DNA of 64,000 nucleotides, from assembly GCF_023062595.1 (NCBI RefSeq), contig NZ_JALLAN010000003.1, positions 208,346 to 272,345 of the forward strand, read 5' to 3'. The notes below the pieces were generated by a model. That model worked only from the letters and a program-made list of their open reading frames with translations. It was not told the DNA's origin and made no database searches. A program made the translations under genes and the position numbers. The stretch is from Arthrobacter rhizosphaerae (lineage in GTDB: Bacteria; Actinomycetota; Actinomycetes; Actinomycetales; Micrococcaceae). Shown one piece after another: positions 41,450-50,058 of the stretch (position 1 is the first letter of the stretch; each line of letters begins with the position of its first letter).

Positions 41450-41455
41450 CCTCCC

Positions 41456-41515
41456 ACTGAGTTGGTTCCGTCAGGACTGAGTTGGTTCCGTCAGGACTGA
41501 CTTGGTTTCGTCAGG
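41456..41515. repeat. 20-bp tandem repeat, three copies
   Basis: ACTGAGTTGGTTCCGTCAGG at 41456-41475 and 41476-41495, and a variant with two changes at 41496-41515. It lies between two convergent small genes (41234 and 41538). Confidence 0.85.
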
Positions 41516-41537
41516 ACTGATTGCCGCACGCCCAGGG

Positions 41538-41726
41538 TCAGCTTCCGGTCTCCTCGGGATGTTCGCGCGCCCTCTTCTCCCTTGCCGTCGTCGGGTCGTC
41601 GTCGGGCACAAAATCGGGATCAAGTACGGGTGAAAGAGCGTCGGGAGGTAAGAACTTCTCTGCCTTCCTATCGGCCGCCGGGTCCTTATCAAGCCCGGGC
41701 GTGTCATCAGCTGGAATATCACTCAT
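41538..41726 (-). CDS. Small acidic hypothetical protein
   Basis: 62 residues, Asp/Glu/Pro-rich (DKDPAADRKAEKFLPPDALS, PDDDPTTAREKRA), with no hydrophobic segment. Composition resembles the other disordered small proteins in this part of the window. No family recognised; translation is not proven by a strong ribosome site, so confidence is moderate. Confidence 0.5.
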   Translation of the reverse strand: MSDIPADDTPGLDKDPAADRKAEKFLPPDALSPVLDPDFVPDDDPTTAREKRAREHPEETGS

Positions 41727-41914
41727 AGGCCCACGGTAGGCCGCCGGTTGACTCCTGTCGAGGCCGCTTCAGGGCCCGCCCTAAGAGGCCGCAGCACGGA
41801 TGCAAAATGCCGATTCTCTTCTAGAATTGAAGCAGGGCCGACGGCAATACAGAGCCCCGGTGAGCGGGGTGCCTTCCCAGCTGCCGCCGGCCCCTTGAAT
41901 TGGAGCTGCGGTGT

Positions 41915-41938
41915 CGTGGCCGCCGTACGGCAGCCACG
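41915..41938. promoter_or_regulatory. 24-bp near-perfect palindrome before a methyltransferase gene
   Basis: CGTGGC-c-GCCGTACGGC-a-GCCACG, 27 bases before the ATG at 41965. It could be an operator or a leader hairpin; no matching copy was noticed elsewhere in the window. Confidence 0.4.
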
Positions 41939-41964
41939 GGCGGACCTGCCGCTAGGCTGCAGGA

Positions 41965-42699
41965 ATGACCAACCAAGTCCCTTATTCTGATGCCCAGGCG
42001 GCTGAGCTCTATAACGTGCTCAACGCGTGGGGGCCCAGCGACGATTTCTACCTTTCCCTCGTGATGGCGGCGCCGTCAGTGCTCGACGTCGGCTGCGGCA
42101 CCGGAATGATGCTGCATCGGGCCCGCGCCCTGGGCCATCAGGGACGGCTTCTCGGCATCGACCCTGACGCTGCCGCCTTGGACGTGGCCAGGCGACGCGA
42201 CGACGTCGAGTGGGTGGAAGGCACCGCCGCCAGCATGCATTGGCGCCAGGAATTTCATCAGGCAGTGATGATGAGCCACGCTTTCCAGTGCTTGGTAAGC
42301 GACGACGACATTCAGGCATCGCTCACAGCCATCCGGGCGGCGTTGGTGGACGGAGGCCGGTTCACTTTCGAGACCCGAAACCCGCGGGTACGCTCCTGGG
42401 AAAGGTGGAATCCTGACCATCCCACAGACGTTACAGATGCCGACGGCCGGCAGCTGCGCATCATCCACCAGGTGGAGTCCGTGGAAGGCGATGCCGTCAC
42501 GTTCACGGAGACCACCTCCGAGCTCGGAGGTCCGGCACTCAGGACGGACCGCACCATCCTGCGCTTTCTCGATCTTGATACTTTGTCCGACTTCCTCACA
42601 GACGCCGGCTTTGTCATTGAAGGCCAATCCGGCGGCTGGTTTGGCGAGCCGTTGGAACCTGCAAGCAGAGAGATGATCATCACGGCGCGGGCCGCCTGA
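41965..42699 (+). CDS. Class I SAM-dependent methyltransferase
   Basis: 244 residues with the SAM motif VLDVGCGTGMMLHRARAL, the acidic ribose-binding GIDPDAAALDVA and the motif II region AVMMSHAFQCL. The acceptor cannot be predicted. The gene is followed by a 19-bp-arm inverted repeat (42734-42795). Unrelated in detail to the methyltransferase at 43361. Confidence 0.88.
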   Translation: MTNQVPYSDAQAAELYNVLNAWGPSDDFYLSLVMAAPSVLDVGCGTGMMLHRARALGHQGRLLGIDPDAAALDVARRRDDVEWVEGTAASMHWRQEFHQAVMMSHAFQCLVSDDDIQASLTAIRAALVDGGRFTFETRNPRVRSWERWNPDHPTDVTDADGRQLRIIHQVESVEGDAVTFTETTSELGGPALRTDRTILRFLDLDTLSDFLTDAGFVIEGQSGGWFGEPLEPASREMIITARAA

Positions 42700-42733
42700 A
42701 CTGCACGGATGCCTTCGCCGCCTTGGTGCGCCG

Positions 42734-42795
42734 TTTCGATGGTTCCCTGCCCACTCGACGTTCGGCAGCATCGATCGGGCAGGGAACCGTCGAAA
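42734..42795. repeat. Long inverted repeat between the methyltransferase and a disordered protein gene
   Basis: TTTCGATGGTTCCCTGCCC (42734-42752) pairs with 42777-42795 over all 19 positions (one G-T) around a 24-base loop. It follows the methyltransferase stop by 34 bases. The stem is long for a terminator and there is no T-run. Confidence 0.8.
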
Positions 42796-42905
42796 TGGGC
42801 AAGGAACTCTGGACTAATCGTAAGCATGCTGATAAATCTGAAGGCACAGGCCGAATCACCCAGCCGGATAGGTATCAGCCGGCTGGACGTCGTGAGGAGT
42901 TGGTG

Positions 42906-43364
42906 ATGGGCATCGGAGACAACATCAAAAAGGCCGCGGAGAACGCCATGAAGGACTTGGGGGGCACCGCCGATCACGTCGACGACGCCCACGCTCCTGA
43001 GCCCGGGCAGCGCGACGACGACATTCAGGTTCACTCCTCCATCAGCGAGGGGTCAAACGCCATGGATGACGAGACCGACGACTACCCTCAACACCAGGGC
43101 ATGTCCGCCGGTGGCTTTGCTGAACCGGGGCAATCCGGGCCTCCCCAATCCGGAACAGACAGCAGTTTTCCCGACACCCCGGAACAGCCCCCTCCCGGCA
43201 CGCCTCCTGATCGGCCGGAGACCCTGCCAGATGACAGCCCTCCCCTGGGTAACCCGGATGCGCCGACCGGACCGGCCGGCCTTCCCAATCCGGATCCGGA
43301 GGAACTTCGCGCGGACCCCTCGGAGGCTGATGGGGATCCTACGTCAAGCATGGGTCGGGGCTAG
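42906..43364 (+). CDS. Disordered acidic protein with short amphipathic N-terminus
   Basis: 152 residues; GAGGAG lies 7 bases before the ATG at 42906. MGIGDNIKKAAENAMKDLGG is a lysine-rich amphipathic helix of the kind seen in CsbD-like and LEA-like stress proteins; the rest is Pro/Asp/Glu/Gly-rich low complexity. Its stop overlaps the stop of the convergent methyltransferase gene by 4 bases. A palindromic GTAAGCATGCTGAT lies about 85 bases upstream. Role unknown; a stress function is inference. Confidence 0.6.
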   Translation: MGIGDNIKKAAENAMKDLGGTADHVDDAHAPEPGQRDDDIQVHSSISEGSNAMDDETDDYPQHQGMSAGGFAEPGQSGPPQSGTDSSFPDTPEQPPPGTPPDRPETLPDDSPPLGNPDAPTGPAGLPNPDPEELRADPSEADGDPTSSMGRG

Positions 43365-44203
43365 CCCTGCTTGACCCGGAGCGCCGCGTAGTAGCCGGGA
43401 ATAAGCTCCGGCGTGGAGGGATCCCTCAAGGGGACGGTCTCAATGAACGTGGCGCCTTCCTCGAGCACTTCCCACTCGGAATCGGGGAAGGCCCGCCGCC
43501 GCTCGGCGGCGCCAAAATGCCCGGGCATGGGCAGGCCCCGTATGGCGCTTTCGAGTGGCGCCGGGATCGACCGGAGCGTTGCACCGAGATGCGAAACATA
43601 GTCCAGGGCATTGCCTTGGAAGTCTGTTTCGGCCAGGAAGACGCGGCCCCGGATGCCAACCAGGTCTTTGATATTCCGGGCCAGGGCAGCCTGATCCGCC
43701 TCATCGAGGACGTGGAGCACGCCGCGGAGGAAAACATTAACCTCGGGCCGGTCGGCATCCTGCGGCCCGGGAGGATGCGTTCCGGGGCTTGCCACGTACG
43801 CCTCGGCCACGATGCTCCCAGCCCGGGGACGGGTCATATCCATCGTAAGAAACGACACATTGGTGATTCCCGTGGACTCGCTGCGGGCACGCTCCACGGC
43901 ATGGGAGGAAATGTCCACCCCTACCGCAGCCGGAAAGTTTCGTGCAAGCCACCGCGTAAGCGTGCCGTTTCCACAGCCAATGTCCAACACCGGCAGCCCG
44001 GGATCAAGGTGCTGCTTCAGACTTCCTGCATAACCAAGGAGTTCATGGTCTCCGCCGGAGTCCCAAAGGACTTCACCTTGGGCGCCCGTGGCTTTCACAC
44101 GTGCCCAATAGCGGTCCCAGGCGACGCCGCGTTCTTTGGGAGCACCAGCAGACAGCCATACAAGCCTGGGAACCAGCAGGTACTTTTTCAGCGCGGAGAG
44201 CAT
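43361..44203 (-). CDS. Class I SAM-dependent methyltransferase
   Basis: 280 residues. LPVLDIGCGNGTLTRWLARN is the SAM motif, AVGVDISSHAVERA the acidic loop and NVSFLTMDMTRP the adenine contact. DSGGDHELLGY upstream of the motif suggests a small-molecule acceptor. The C-terminal half has a helical insert. The gene tail overlaps the preceding rightward gene by 4 bases. No operon partner; function otherwise unknown. Confidence 0.85.
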   Translation of the reverse strand: MLSALKKYLLVPRLVWLSAGAPKERGVAWDRYWARVKATGAQGEVLWDSGGDHELLGYAGSLKQHLDPGLPVLDIGCGNGTLTRWLARNFPAAVGVDISSHAVERARSESTGITNVSFLTMDMTRPRAGSIVAEAYVASPGTHPPGPQDADRPEVNVFLRGVLHVLDEADQAALARNIKDLVGIRGRVFLAETDFQGNALDYVSHLGATLRSIPAPLESAIRGLPMPGHFGAAERRRAFPDSEWEVLEEGATFIETVPLRDPSTPELIPGYYAALRVKQG

Positions 44204-44359
44204 GGTCCAAATATAGATGTTTCGGCTGGTCCGGGGCGGTTTGCTGAGCGTTGCGGACGGCGTGCCACTTCACGCCATCCCGGTCGGAAGTGAACAATTC
44301 ACCTTTTGGCGGCTGCTGTCGCCCTACAATGAACTCAACCAGAACCGGAGGGGGCACGG

Positions 44360-46006
44360 GTGGTAAGACAATCAGCGGAGAAGTTGCCCATGCCACGCAC
44401 TGCCATCATTGCCGACCACGATGCCGGAAGACTGGCCTCCGTGGGAGCAGTGTTGAGCAGCGCCGGGTATGCCGTTGCGAGCGCATCTGACCAGCAGGCG
44501 CTTGCCAAGTTGTTGGCCGACCAGCCGGATGCGAGCATCGTGGTGCTGGATCAATCCTTCGCGGAAGCTGCCACAACATCCCCGATCCTCCTCTTGGTCG
44601 ACCTCGCGAATGGAGTGAAAACGGCACCGGGCAATTGGCACGGAGTGGCGGACTTCATCGTCAAGCCTCCATCTCCTGAGGAGCTTGTGTTCAGGGCGGA
44701 TTCCATCATCCGCAGCGTTGCGGCAAGGTCAGAGGCCCGCCACCATGCTGAGCGGCTTCGCGAAAGGCTTCGGGACGTCTCTGCGGCCATCCGCACCACC
44801 AATGATCCGCGATTGATTGCCGATCACGTTGTCAATGGCTTTGGCAAGACCTTCGAGGCCGACCGCGTACTTTTCACTACCTTCGAAGACCAGCGCGTTC
44901 CGCGAATAACCGCCCAGTGGACTCGCAGAAACCTTCCGCCACTCACCGAGGGCCTGGAAGGATCCGAGGCCGCCGCGCACCGCCTGGCGGACCGCTTGTG
45001 GGCTGAAGGCGACGTTCTCATAGTCGATGATCACAGCAACCATGAGTGGGATGGGGATGATCTCGAGCTCCGTGACTGGATGAGCGGGATGAACCCACGG
45101 ACTTCGGCACTGATTCCGGTGGGTGAAGGAAACTCATCGCTGGGCCTCATCTGGATCACCCAACTCGACTCGCCCCGTTTCTGGTCCCGAACCGAGATTT
45201 CCATGATCCAGCACGTGGCAGGAAACGTCGCCTACGGCCTGATCCAGGGACACCTGATCAGCGGCCAACAGCAGGTCCTCCGGCAACTACAGCAACTGGA
45301 TCAGGCCAAGACGGATTTTCTTGCCACCGTGAATCACGAGTTAAGAACACCATTGACCTCCATCACCGCCTACCTCGACATGATCCGGGATGGGTCAGGC
45401 GGGAAACTTCCCGATGAGGTCAACCGGATGCTGGACATCATCGTCAGAAACTCCGAACGTCTCCGTCGGCTCATCGAGGACATGCTCGCTGTTTCCAAGC
45501 CGGACTATGAAGCCACCGGACTCCACCTGGCACCTTCCCGGGTGGGCCACACGCTAAGGATCATCACGGCGGCACTCCGTCCCCTGGCAGAGCAGCGGCA
45601 AGTGGACATTTCCCTGGACCTTGACCGGCGGGATCCGGATGTCATGGCTGACGAAGTTCAACTGGAGCAGGTCTTCACCAACTTGGTATCCAATGCGATC
45701 AAGTTCACCCCCCGCGGGGGCAAGATCTCCGTCGGAAATACCTATGGTGACGACGACGACGGGAACCCCTGCGTGATTGTCCAGGTGACGGACACCGGAG
45801 TCGGGGTTCCGGAAGACGAAATCCCTCATCTGTTCACACGCTTCTACCGGGCCTCGAACGCCACTTCCGGTGCTGTACCCGGCAGTGGCCTTGGCCTCGC
45901 TATTGCTCATGACATCGTGGATCGTCACAAAGGAACCATGGACGTTCGCTCCAAATTAGGTGAAGGGACTACTATCGAAGTCCGACTTCCCGTCACGGGG
46001 CCTTAA
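44360..46006 (+). CDS. GAF-domain sensor histidine kinase with N-terminal receiver-like domain
   Basis: 548 residues from GTG 44360 (GGAGGGG upstream); ATG 44390 with its own GGAGAAG is an equally good start. Order: receiver-like domain (residues about 11-120; acidic pair in IIADHD, Asp64 in VVLDQSF, Lys102 in IVKPP, with a shortened middle), coiled linker, GAF domain (about 145-300), HisKA with His326 (TVNHELRTPLTS), and HATPase with N box NLVSNAIKFTP, G1 DTGVGVPED and G2 GSGLGLAI. No membrane segment, so it is cytoplasmic. The cognate regulator is not adjacent. Confidence 0.9.
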   Translation: MVRQSAEKLPMPRTAIIADHDAGRLASVGAVLSSAGYAVASASDQQALAKLLADQPDASIVVLDQSFAEAATTSPILLLVDLANGVKTAPGNWHGVADFIVKPPSPEELVFRADSIIRSVAARSEARHHAERLRERLRDVSAAIRTTNDPRLIADHVVNGFGKTFEADRVLFTTFEDQRVPRITAQWTRRNLPPLTEGLEGSEAAAHRLADRLWAEGDVLIVDDHSNHEWDGDDLELRDWMSGMNPRTSALIPVGEGNSSLGLIWITQLDSPRFWSRTEISMIQHVAGNVAYGLIQGHLISGQQQVLRQLQQLDQAKTDFLATVNHELRTPLTSITAYLDMIRDGSGGKLPDEVNRMLDIIVRNSERLRRLIEDMLAVSKPDYEATGLHLAPSRVGHTLRIITAALRPLAEQRQVDISLDLDRRDPDVMADEVQLEQVFTNLVSNAIKFTPRGGKISVGNTYGDDDDGNPCVIVQVTDTGVGVPEDEIPHLFTRFYRASNATSGAVPGSGLGLAIAHDIVDRHKGTMDVRSKLGEGTTIEVRLPVTGP

Positions 46007-46057
46007 GCAAAACTGCCCCAGGATTACTTATCCAAGGGCAGTTAAGGTTGGCCGATC

Positions 46058-46192
46058 TTATTTCGGCCACCATCCGGAAGTCTGTTCTACCGAGACCTTC
46101 GACTCTTTATCCGACGCTGCCGTGGCGGGGGCAGCAAATCCTGCCACAGCAAGGATGCCGGTGAGCAAGAATGTAGCAGCAATCTTTTTCAT
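46058..46192 (-). CDS. Short secreted peptide with signal sequence
   Basis: A 44-residue frame with AAAGGA 7 bases upstream. The N-terminus MKKIAATFLLTGILAVAGFA has the n- and h-regions of a signal peptide, and APATAA-SDKES fits a signal peptidase I site. The mature peptide would be about 18 residues, SDKESKVSVEQTSGWWPK. A TATAAT hexamer (46245-46240 on the minus strand) lies about 48 bases before the start. The AT-richer flanks differ from the neighbouring genes. It could be a signalling peptide or a cell-envelope peptide; no family recognised. Confidence 0.6.
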   Translation of the reverse strand: MKKIAATFLLTGILAVAGFAAPATAASDKESKVSVEQTSGWWPK

Positions 46193-46334
46193 CCTGTGAT
46201 CCTTTTATCAATTAGATGCAGTAAAGCATTACGCACGCTATTATAGCGCCCAATAATCAATATCCACTCGATTGAATTTCTAAGTTTTAGGGCAGGTAAC
46301 CCGCAGGTTCCCCCTCACCGTGGATAATTGGGGA

Positions 46335-47363
46335 ATGGCCAAGCCCGAAAAACTGTCGCCCTACGTCCTTGCCGATCTGCAGGCCCGAGAGAGCTTCAGG
46401 AACCGCGACTTCCAAGCGGCTTTGGATCTGGCCAGGGAAGCCGCGCGTGAGTCCCTTGAAGCCGGCGACCAGACCGGCTGGTGGAACATGACGTACCTTC
46501 AGGCGGAATGCCAGCGGGACCTGGAATCGCTCTGGGACTGTCTCGAACTTTCCCGGCAACTGGCCGAACATCCCCTCTCCGCCGCCAAACCTGCGCTGGC
46601 CGCCCGCACGCATATCATGCTTTCCACCGCTCATCAGGGGCTGGGCCATCTCGCGGAGGCGGCCGCGAATGCCGCCCGCGCTGCCGAACTTGTGTCCGGG
46701 GACGAAGAGCAGGTGGACCTGCAGATTCAGGCTCAGCGGGGATTGATCGCCGCCCTCGCCGAGAGCCGCAGGGTCGATGAGGCTTGGCGGGAATCCCTGG
46801 TGCTGGAGACGTTGTTGACGGATCTGGTGGATGAGGATACTGCGGGGAAAGCCTATTGGGTCATCGGCAATGTGGCGTTCCTCAGCAAGCGGATTGAAGA
46901 GGGCGGCCGGTACCACGACATGGCGGCTGAGCAGCTTTCGCATTCGAAAGACGTTGATTTATGGGCACATTTCAACAGGGCCTCGGCAGTGATGCGATTG
47001 GAGGCAAACCTGACCGATCCTGCGACGCTCCGGTGTATTGAACGGGCCGAACTGGCCACCGACATTGTGGGCGGAAGTGAACGTGACCGCTTGGAAATGT
47101 CTTTTGTTCGGGCGTACTGGTATTTCCTGACCGGAGACATGGAAAACGCGCTTACCTTGTCGAAATCTGTATGCGCGCGATCGGAATTCCTGCCTACTCA
47201 AACAGAAGGAGAAGCGCGTTTCCTGTTGGGTAAGGTGTTGCTCGCCAACGGTGATTCAATCGGAGCGCAGGAACAGTTGAGGACTGCGCAAGTGCTATTC
47301 GAAAGTGCGTCCGCTACCGAGCGCAGCGAGGAAGTACGCGCATTTGCAGCCGCACTGGAATGA
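46335..47363 (+). CDS. TPR-repeat protein
   Basis: 342 residues from ATG 46335 (in-frame GTG at 46320 possible; neither has a good ribosome site). The protein is a series of amphipathic helix pairs of about 34 residues in the TPR style (ARESFRNRDFQAALDLAREA; HQGLGHLAEAAANAARAAEL; FLLGKVLLANGDSIGAQEQL). No DNA-binding or enzymatic domain is seen. It resembles the TPR sensor-like proteins found near GGDEF genes in Arthrobacter-type genomes. It is divergent from the small secreted peptide gene and precedes the GGDEF-EAL gene, so a sensing or scaffold role is possible. Confidence 0.75.
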   Translation: MAKPEKLSPYVLADLQARESFRNRDFQAALDLAREAARESLEAGDQTGWWNMTYLQAECQRDLESLWDCLELSRQLAEHPLSAAKPALAARTHIMLSTAHQGLGHLAEAAANAARAAELVSGDEEQVDLQIQAQRGLIAALAESRRVDEAWRESLVLETLLTDLVDEDTAGKAYWVIGNVAFLSKRIEEGGRYHDMAAEQLSHSKDVDLWAHFNRASAVMRLEANLTDPATLRCIERAELATDIVGGSERDRLEMSFVRAYWYFLTGDMENALTLSKSVCARSEFLPTQTEGEARFLLGKVLLANGDSIGAQEQLRTAQVLFESASATERSEEVRAFAAALE

Positions 47364-47462
47364 TCTTTCCCTGGAATAGGAAGGCCCGGACCTGATTTTC
47401 GAAAGCCAGCAGAATTAGTCCAGTTATTGGCCGAGGGGTGCTTTACCGGCGCAGGGGCGGTA

Positions 47463-47561
47463 TTTTAGTGACACAGCTCCGTCCCGCAATCGGGGACGGA
47501 GTCGGGAGGGCGGACGCCTCTCCCCTAGTGCAAGCGGGGGTTCATGTCAGAGTCACTAAGG
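47463..47561 (+). ncRNA. Candidate structured leader RNA of the GGDEF-EAL gene
   Basis: A closing helix TTAGTGAC (47465-47472) with GTCACTAA (47552-47559) brackets an internal 9-bp perfect hairpin (CTCCGTCCC, 47477-47485, with 47493-47501), a weaker GGGAG/CTCCC hairpin (about 47503-47525) and a possible CCCC/GGGG pairing (47522-47540). It lies 80 bases before the ATG at 47641. The layout suggests a riboswitch or other structured 5' element; it was not matched to a known class. Confidence 0.45.
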
Positions 47562-47640
47562 GTTCCGGTAACGCCCGGCACGCTCCCGTTGACCCGAACC
47601 GACGCCGTTCCGGTCACTCTGCCGCTGATGGGCCCGCGAG

Positions 47641-49203
47641 ATGTTCGCTGAAGACGACCCTCGCCTGGGACAGTTGCTTGACGGTATCGTCCGGCTGGCT
47701 GCTGGCGAGCTGCATTCCAGGATAGAAGTGTCCCCTGCGCGGGATGAGTTGGATGCCATCATCATGGGAACCAATCTTCTGGCTGAGGACCTCGAGATTA
47801 TTTATCAGGAGCTCGAGCAACGGGTTGAATCCCGCACGCAACTGCTGCATCAGGCGCATGAGGAAATGCGGGCGATGGCCCTGACTGATTCGTTGACCGG
47901 CTTGGCCAACCGCAGTGCGTTTGTAGCGGCACTGGCCCAGGCACAGGCCGACGCCGAGGCCGCGGAGGACCGCCCGCCGCCCGCCGTCGTGCTTCTGGAT
48001 CTTGATGCTTTCAAAAGCATTAATGACACACGAGGACACGCTGCCGGAGACAGGGTGCTTGCCCTGGTGGGCGAACGCATCAGGCAAGCGGTCCGGGAAA
48101 CGGACCTCGTGGCACGCTTGGGCGGGGATGAGTTTGCCGTCCTGATGCCCGCCACTTCCGCGACCCGCGCTGCGGGCGTGGGCACCAGGATCCTGCATGC
48201 GCTGAATGAACCCATTGAACTGGACAACGACAGCATCCATTGCGGGGCAAGCATGGGCCTGCGGATCGGTGAACCCGGGGAAACCGCTGAGCAACTGATG
48301 GTGGAAGCCGATATCGCCATGTACGCCTCCAAGGCTGAGGGTCGGAGCAAGCTGAAAATATTTGAGCCTTCCATGCTTCACGCCCGCCAGCTAAGGAGCC
48401 AGCTCGCTGAAGACCTGAGGAGCGCTATAGCGGACTCTGAGTTGGTGCTCTTTTACCAGCCCATAGTGGAGCTTGCCAGCGGGAGGATCGAGGGTGTGGA
48501 GGCCCTGGTCCGGTGGAACCATCCGGAGCGCGGAATGGTCATGCCGGACGAGTTCCTGCCGATCGCTGAGGATGCAGGCCTGATGTCCGTGCTGGGTATC
48601 TGGGTCCTCCGGACCGCCATCGAGCAGCTACGTCATTGGCGCGAAGACGGAATCGCGCCTCCTGAAATGTCCATGCGCGTAAACATCGCAGCCACTGACC
48701 TCCAGCGCCTGGAGTTTATTGAAGAAGTGAGGGACATCCTCACCCGCGCCGATCTCAGCCCCGACCTGCTCGTCCTCGAGCTGACGGAGCAGGCCATAAT
48801 AATGGGGAACGAGCTGGACAGATACTCCCTTAACAGCCTGCGCAAACTTGGCGTCGGGCTGGAGATTGACGATTTTGGCACAGGCTACTCCTCCATCAGC
48901 TACCTGCGCCGACTTCCTGTTGACCGGGTGAAGGTTGACCGTTCCATCCTCATGGAATTGGGCACCGACCCGGATCAGCCTGCACTGATCGCAGCAGTCC
49001 TGCAGCTCATCCGGGCATGTGGCCTGGAAGCTGTTTGGGAGGGTGTGGAAACCGCGGAACAGGCCGAGTACCTGCGCAGTATCGGCTGCATCAGCGCCCA
49101 GGGTTACTACTACAGCCGCCCGCTGGCCGCTCTGGACATGGCGCGGTTACTGCAAGTGGACCACGCACCATGGCACCACTCGGCCGGTTTGCACCCGAGC
49201 TGA
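47641..49203 (+). CDS. GGDEF-EAL cyclic-di-GMP turnover protein
   Basis: 520 residues. An N-terminal helical, HAMP-like segment (about 1-75) ends in a coiled coil (QELEQRVESRTQLLHQAHEE). GGDEF domain: LTDSLTGLANRSAF, DLDAFKSINDTRGHAAGD and an intact GGDEF at 161-165. EAL domain: EALVRW with Glu287, NIAATDLQ, LELTEQ and EIDDFGTGYSS. Both active sites look intact, so it may make and degrade c-di-GMP. There is no membrane segment. The start at 47641 has only a weak ribosome site and follows a structured leader. Confidence 0.9.
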   Translation: MFAEDDPRLGQLLDGIVRLAAGELHSRIEVSPARDELDAIIMGTNLLAEDLEIIYQELEQRVESRTQLLHQAHEEMRAMALTDSLTGLANRSAFVAALAQAQADAEAAEDRPPPAVVLLDLDAFKSINDTRGHAAGDRVLALVGERIRQAVRETDLVARLGGDEFAVLMPATSATRAAGVGTRILHALNEPIELDNDSIHCGASMGLRIGEPGETAEQLMVEADIAMYASKAEGRSKLKIFEPSMLHARQLRSQLAEDLRSAIADSELVLFYQPIVELASGRIEGVEALVRWNHPERGMVMPDEFLPIAEDAGLMSVLGIWVLRTAIEQLRHWREDGIAPPEMSMRVNIAATDLQRLEFIEEVRDILTRADLSPDLLVLELTEQAIIMGNELDRYSLNSLRKLGVGLEIDDFGTGYSSISYLRRLPVDRVKVDRSILMELGTDPDQPALIAAVLQLIRACGLEAVWEGVETAEQAEYLRSIGCISAQGYYYSRPLAALDMARLLQVDHAPWHHSAGLHPS

Positions 49204-49226
49204 CACCGAGCTGACAGGCGTCTGGC

Positions 49227-50030
49227 CTAGCGGGAAGGCTCGTGCCACGCCTCCCGTTCCTGCAGCACACGCTTCAGCAGATCCGCCCGGTCCGTCACGA
49301 TCCCGTCCACGCCAAGGTCCAAGAGCCTGGTCATTTCGGCTGCCTCATTGATGGTCCAGACGTGAACCTGCAATCCATGCCGGTGCGCCCGCCGGATAAG
49401 AGCGGGAGTCACCACCGGCACCCTGCCTCGGCGGACAGGGACCTGCAGGGCATGGATTCCCCGCATGACGCGCCTAAGCAGCCATGTGGGAAGGAACCTG
49501 CCCAGCAGCACGAACACGGCGCTGGTCACCGTACCGGCAGATGCTGCCACAGGTTTACTGAGGAGCCTGAGCACAGCCCGCCTTCGCAGGTCCGAGAAGC
49601 TGGTGACCAGTACACGGTCATGTACACCATGGCGCTCGATGGCGGCGGCAACGCTGCGTACCGAGTTCCAGTCCTTTACATCCAGGTTCAGCCTGACATC
49701 AGGAAATTCACTCACCAGCTCGTCAAAAAGAGGGATGGCCTCCACCCCACCGATCTTCGCGGCAGCCACTTCTGCAGCGCTCAGGTGGGAAATACGGCCT
49801 TTACCATCGGTGATGCGGTCAAGGTGATCGTCGTGAAAGAGGAACAGTACGCCGTCGGCCGTAGTGTGAACGTCCGTTTCCAGATAGCGGTAGCCCAGGT
49901 CTACCGCAGCACGGAATGCCGTCATGGAATTTTCGAGCCCTTCGAGGGAAAATCCTCGGTGGGCCATGGCTATGGGCACAGGAGCGCCCGCGTCATTCAA
50001 TGACGCCAGGAACGGCGGCGGCTCACTCAT
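49227..50030 (-). CDS. Glycerophosphodiester phosphodiesterase
   Basis: 267 residues of the GDPD TIM-barrel family: MAHRGFSLEGLENSMTAF (catalytic His-Arg and metal Glu), YLETDVHTTADGVLFLFHDD with the second His and metal Asp, and LNLDVKD. No signal peptide, so UgpQ-like and cytoplasmic. It hydrolyses glycerophosphodiesters to glycerol 3-phosphate and an alcohol. An internal hydrophobic stretch (AGTVTSAVFVLLGRFLP) is typical of the actinobacterial subgroup. Convergent with the GGDEF-EAL gene. Confidence 0.92.
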   Translation of the reverse strand: MSEPPPFLASLNDAGAPVPIAMAHRGFSLEGLENSMTAFRAAVDLGYRYLETDVHTTADGVLFLFHDDHLDRITDGKGRISHLSAAEVAAAKIGGVEAIPLFDELVSEFPDVRLNLDVKDWNSVRSVAAAIERHGVHDRVLVTSFSDLRRRAVLRLLSKPVAASAGTVTSAVFVLLGRFLPTWLLRRVMRGIHALQVPVRRGRVPVVTPALIRRAHRHGLQVHVWTINEAAEMTRLLDLGVDGIVTDRADLLKRVLQEREAWHEPSR

Positions 50031-50058
50031 TCCTGAAGCGTAACCCGAAGGCGTGCCC

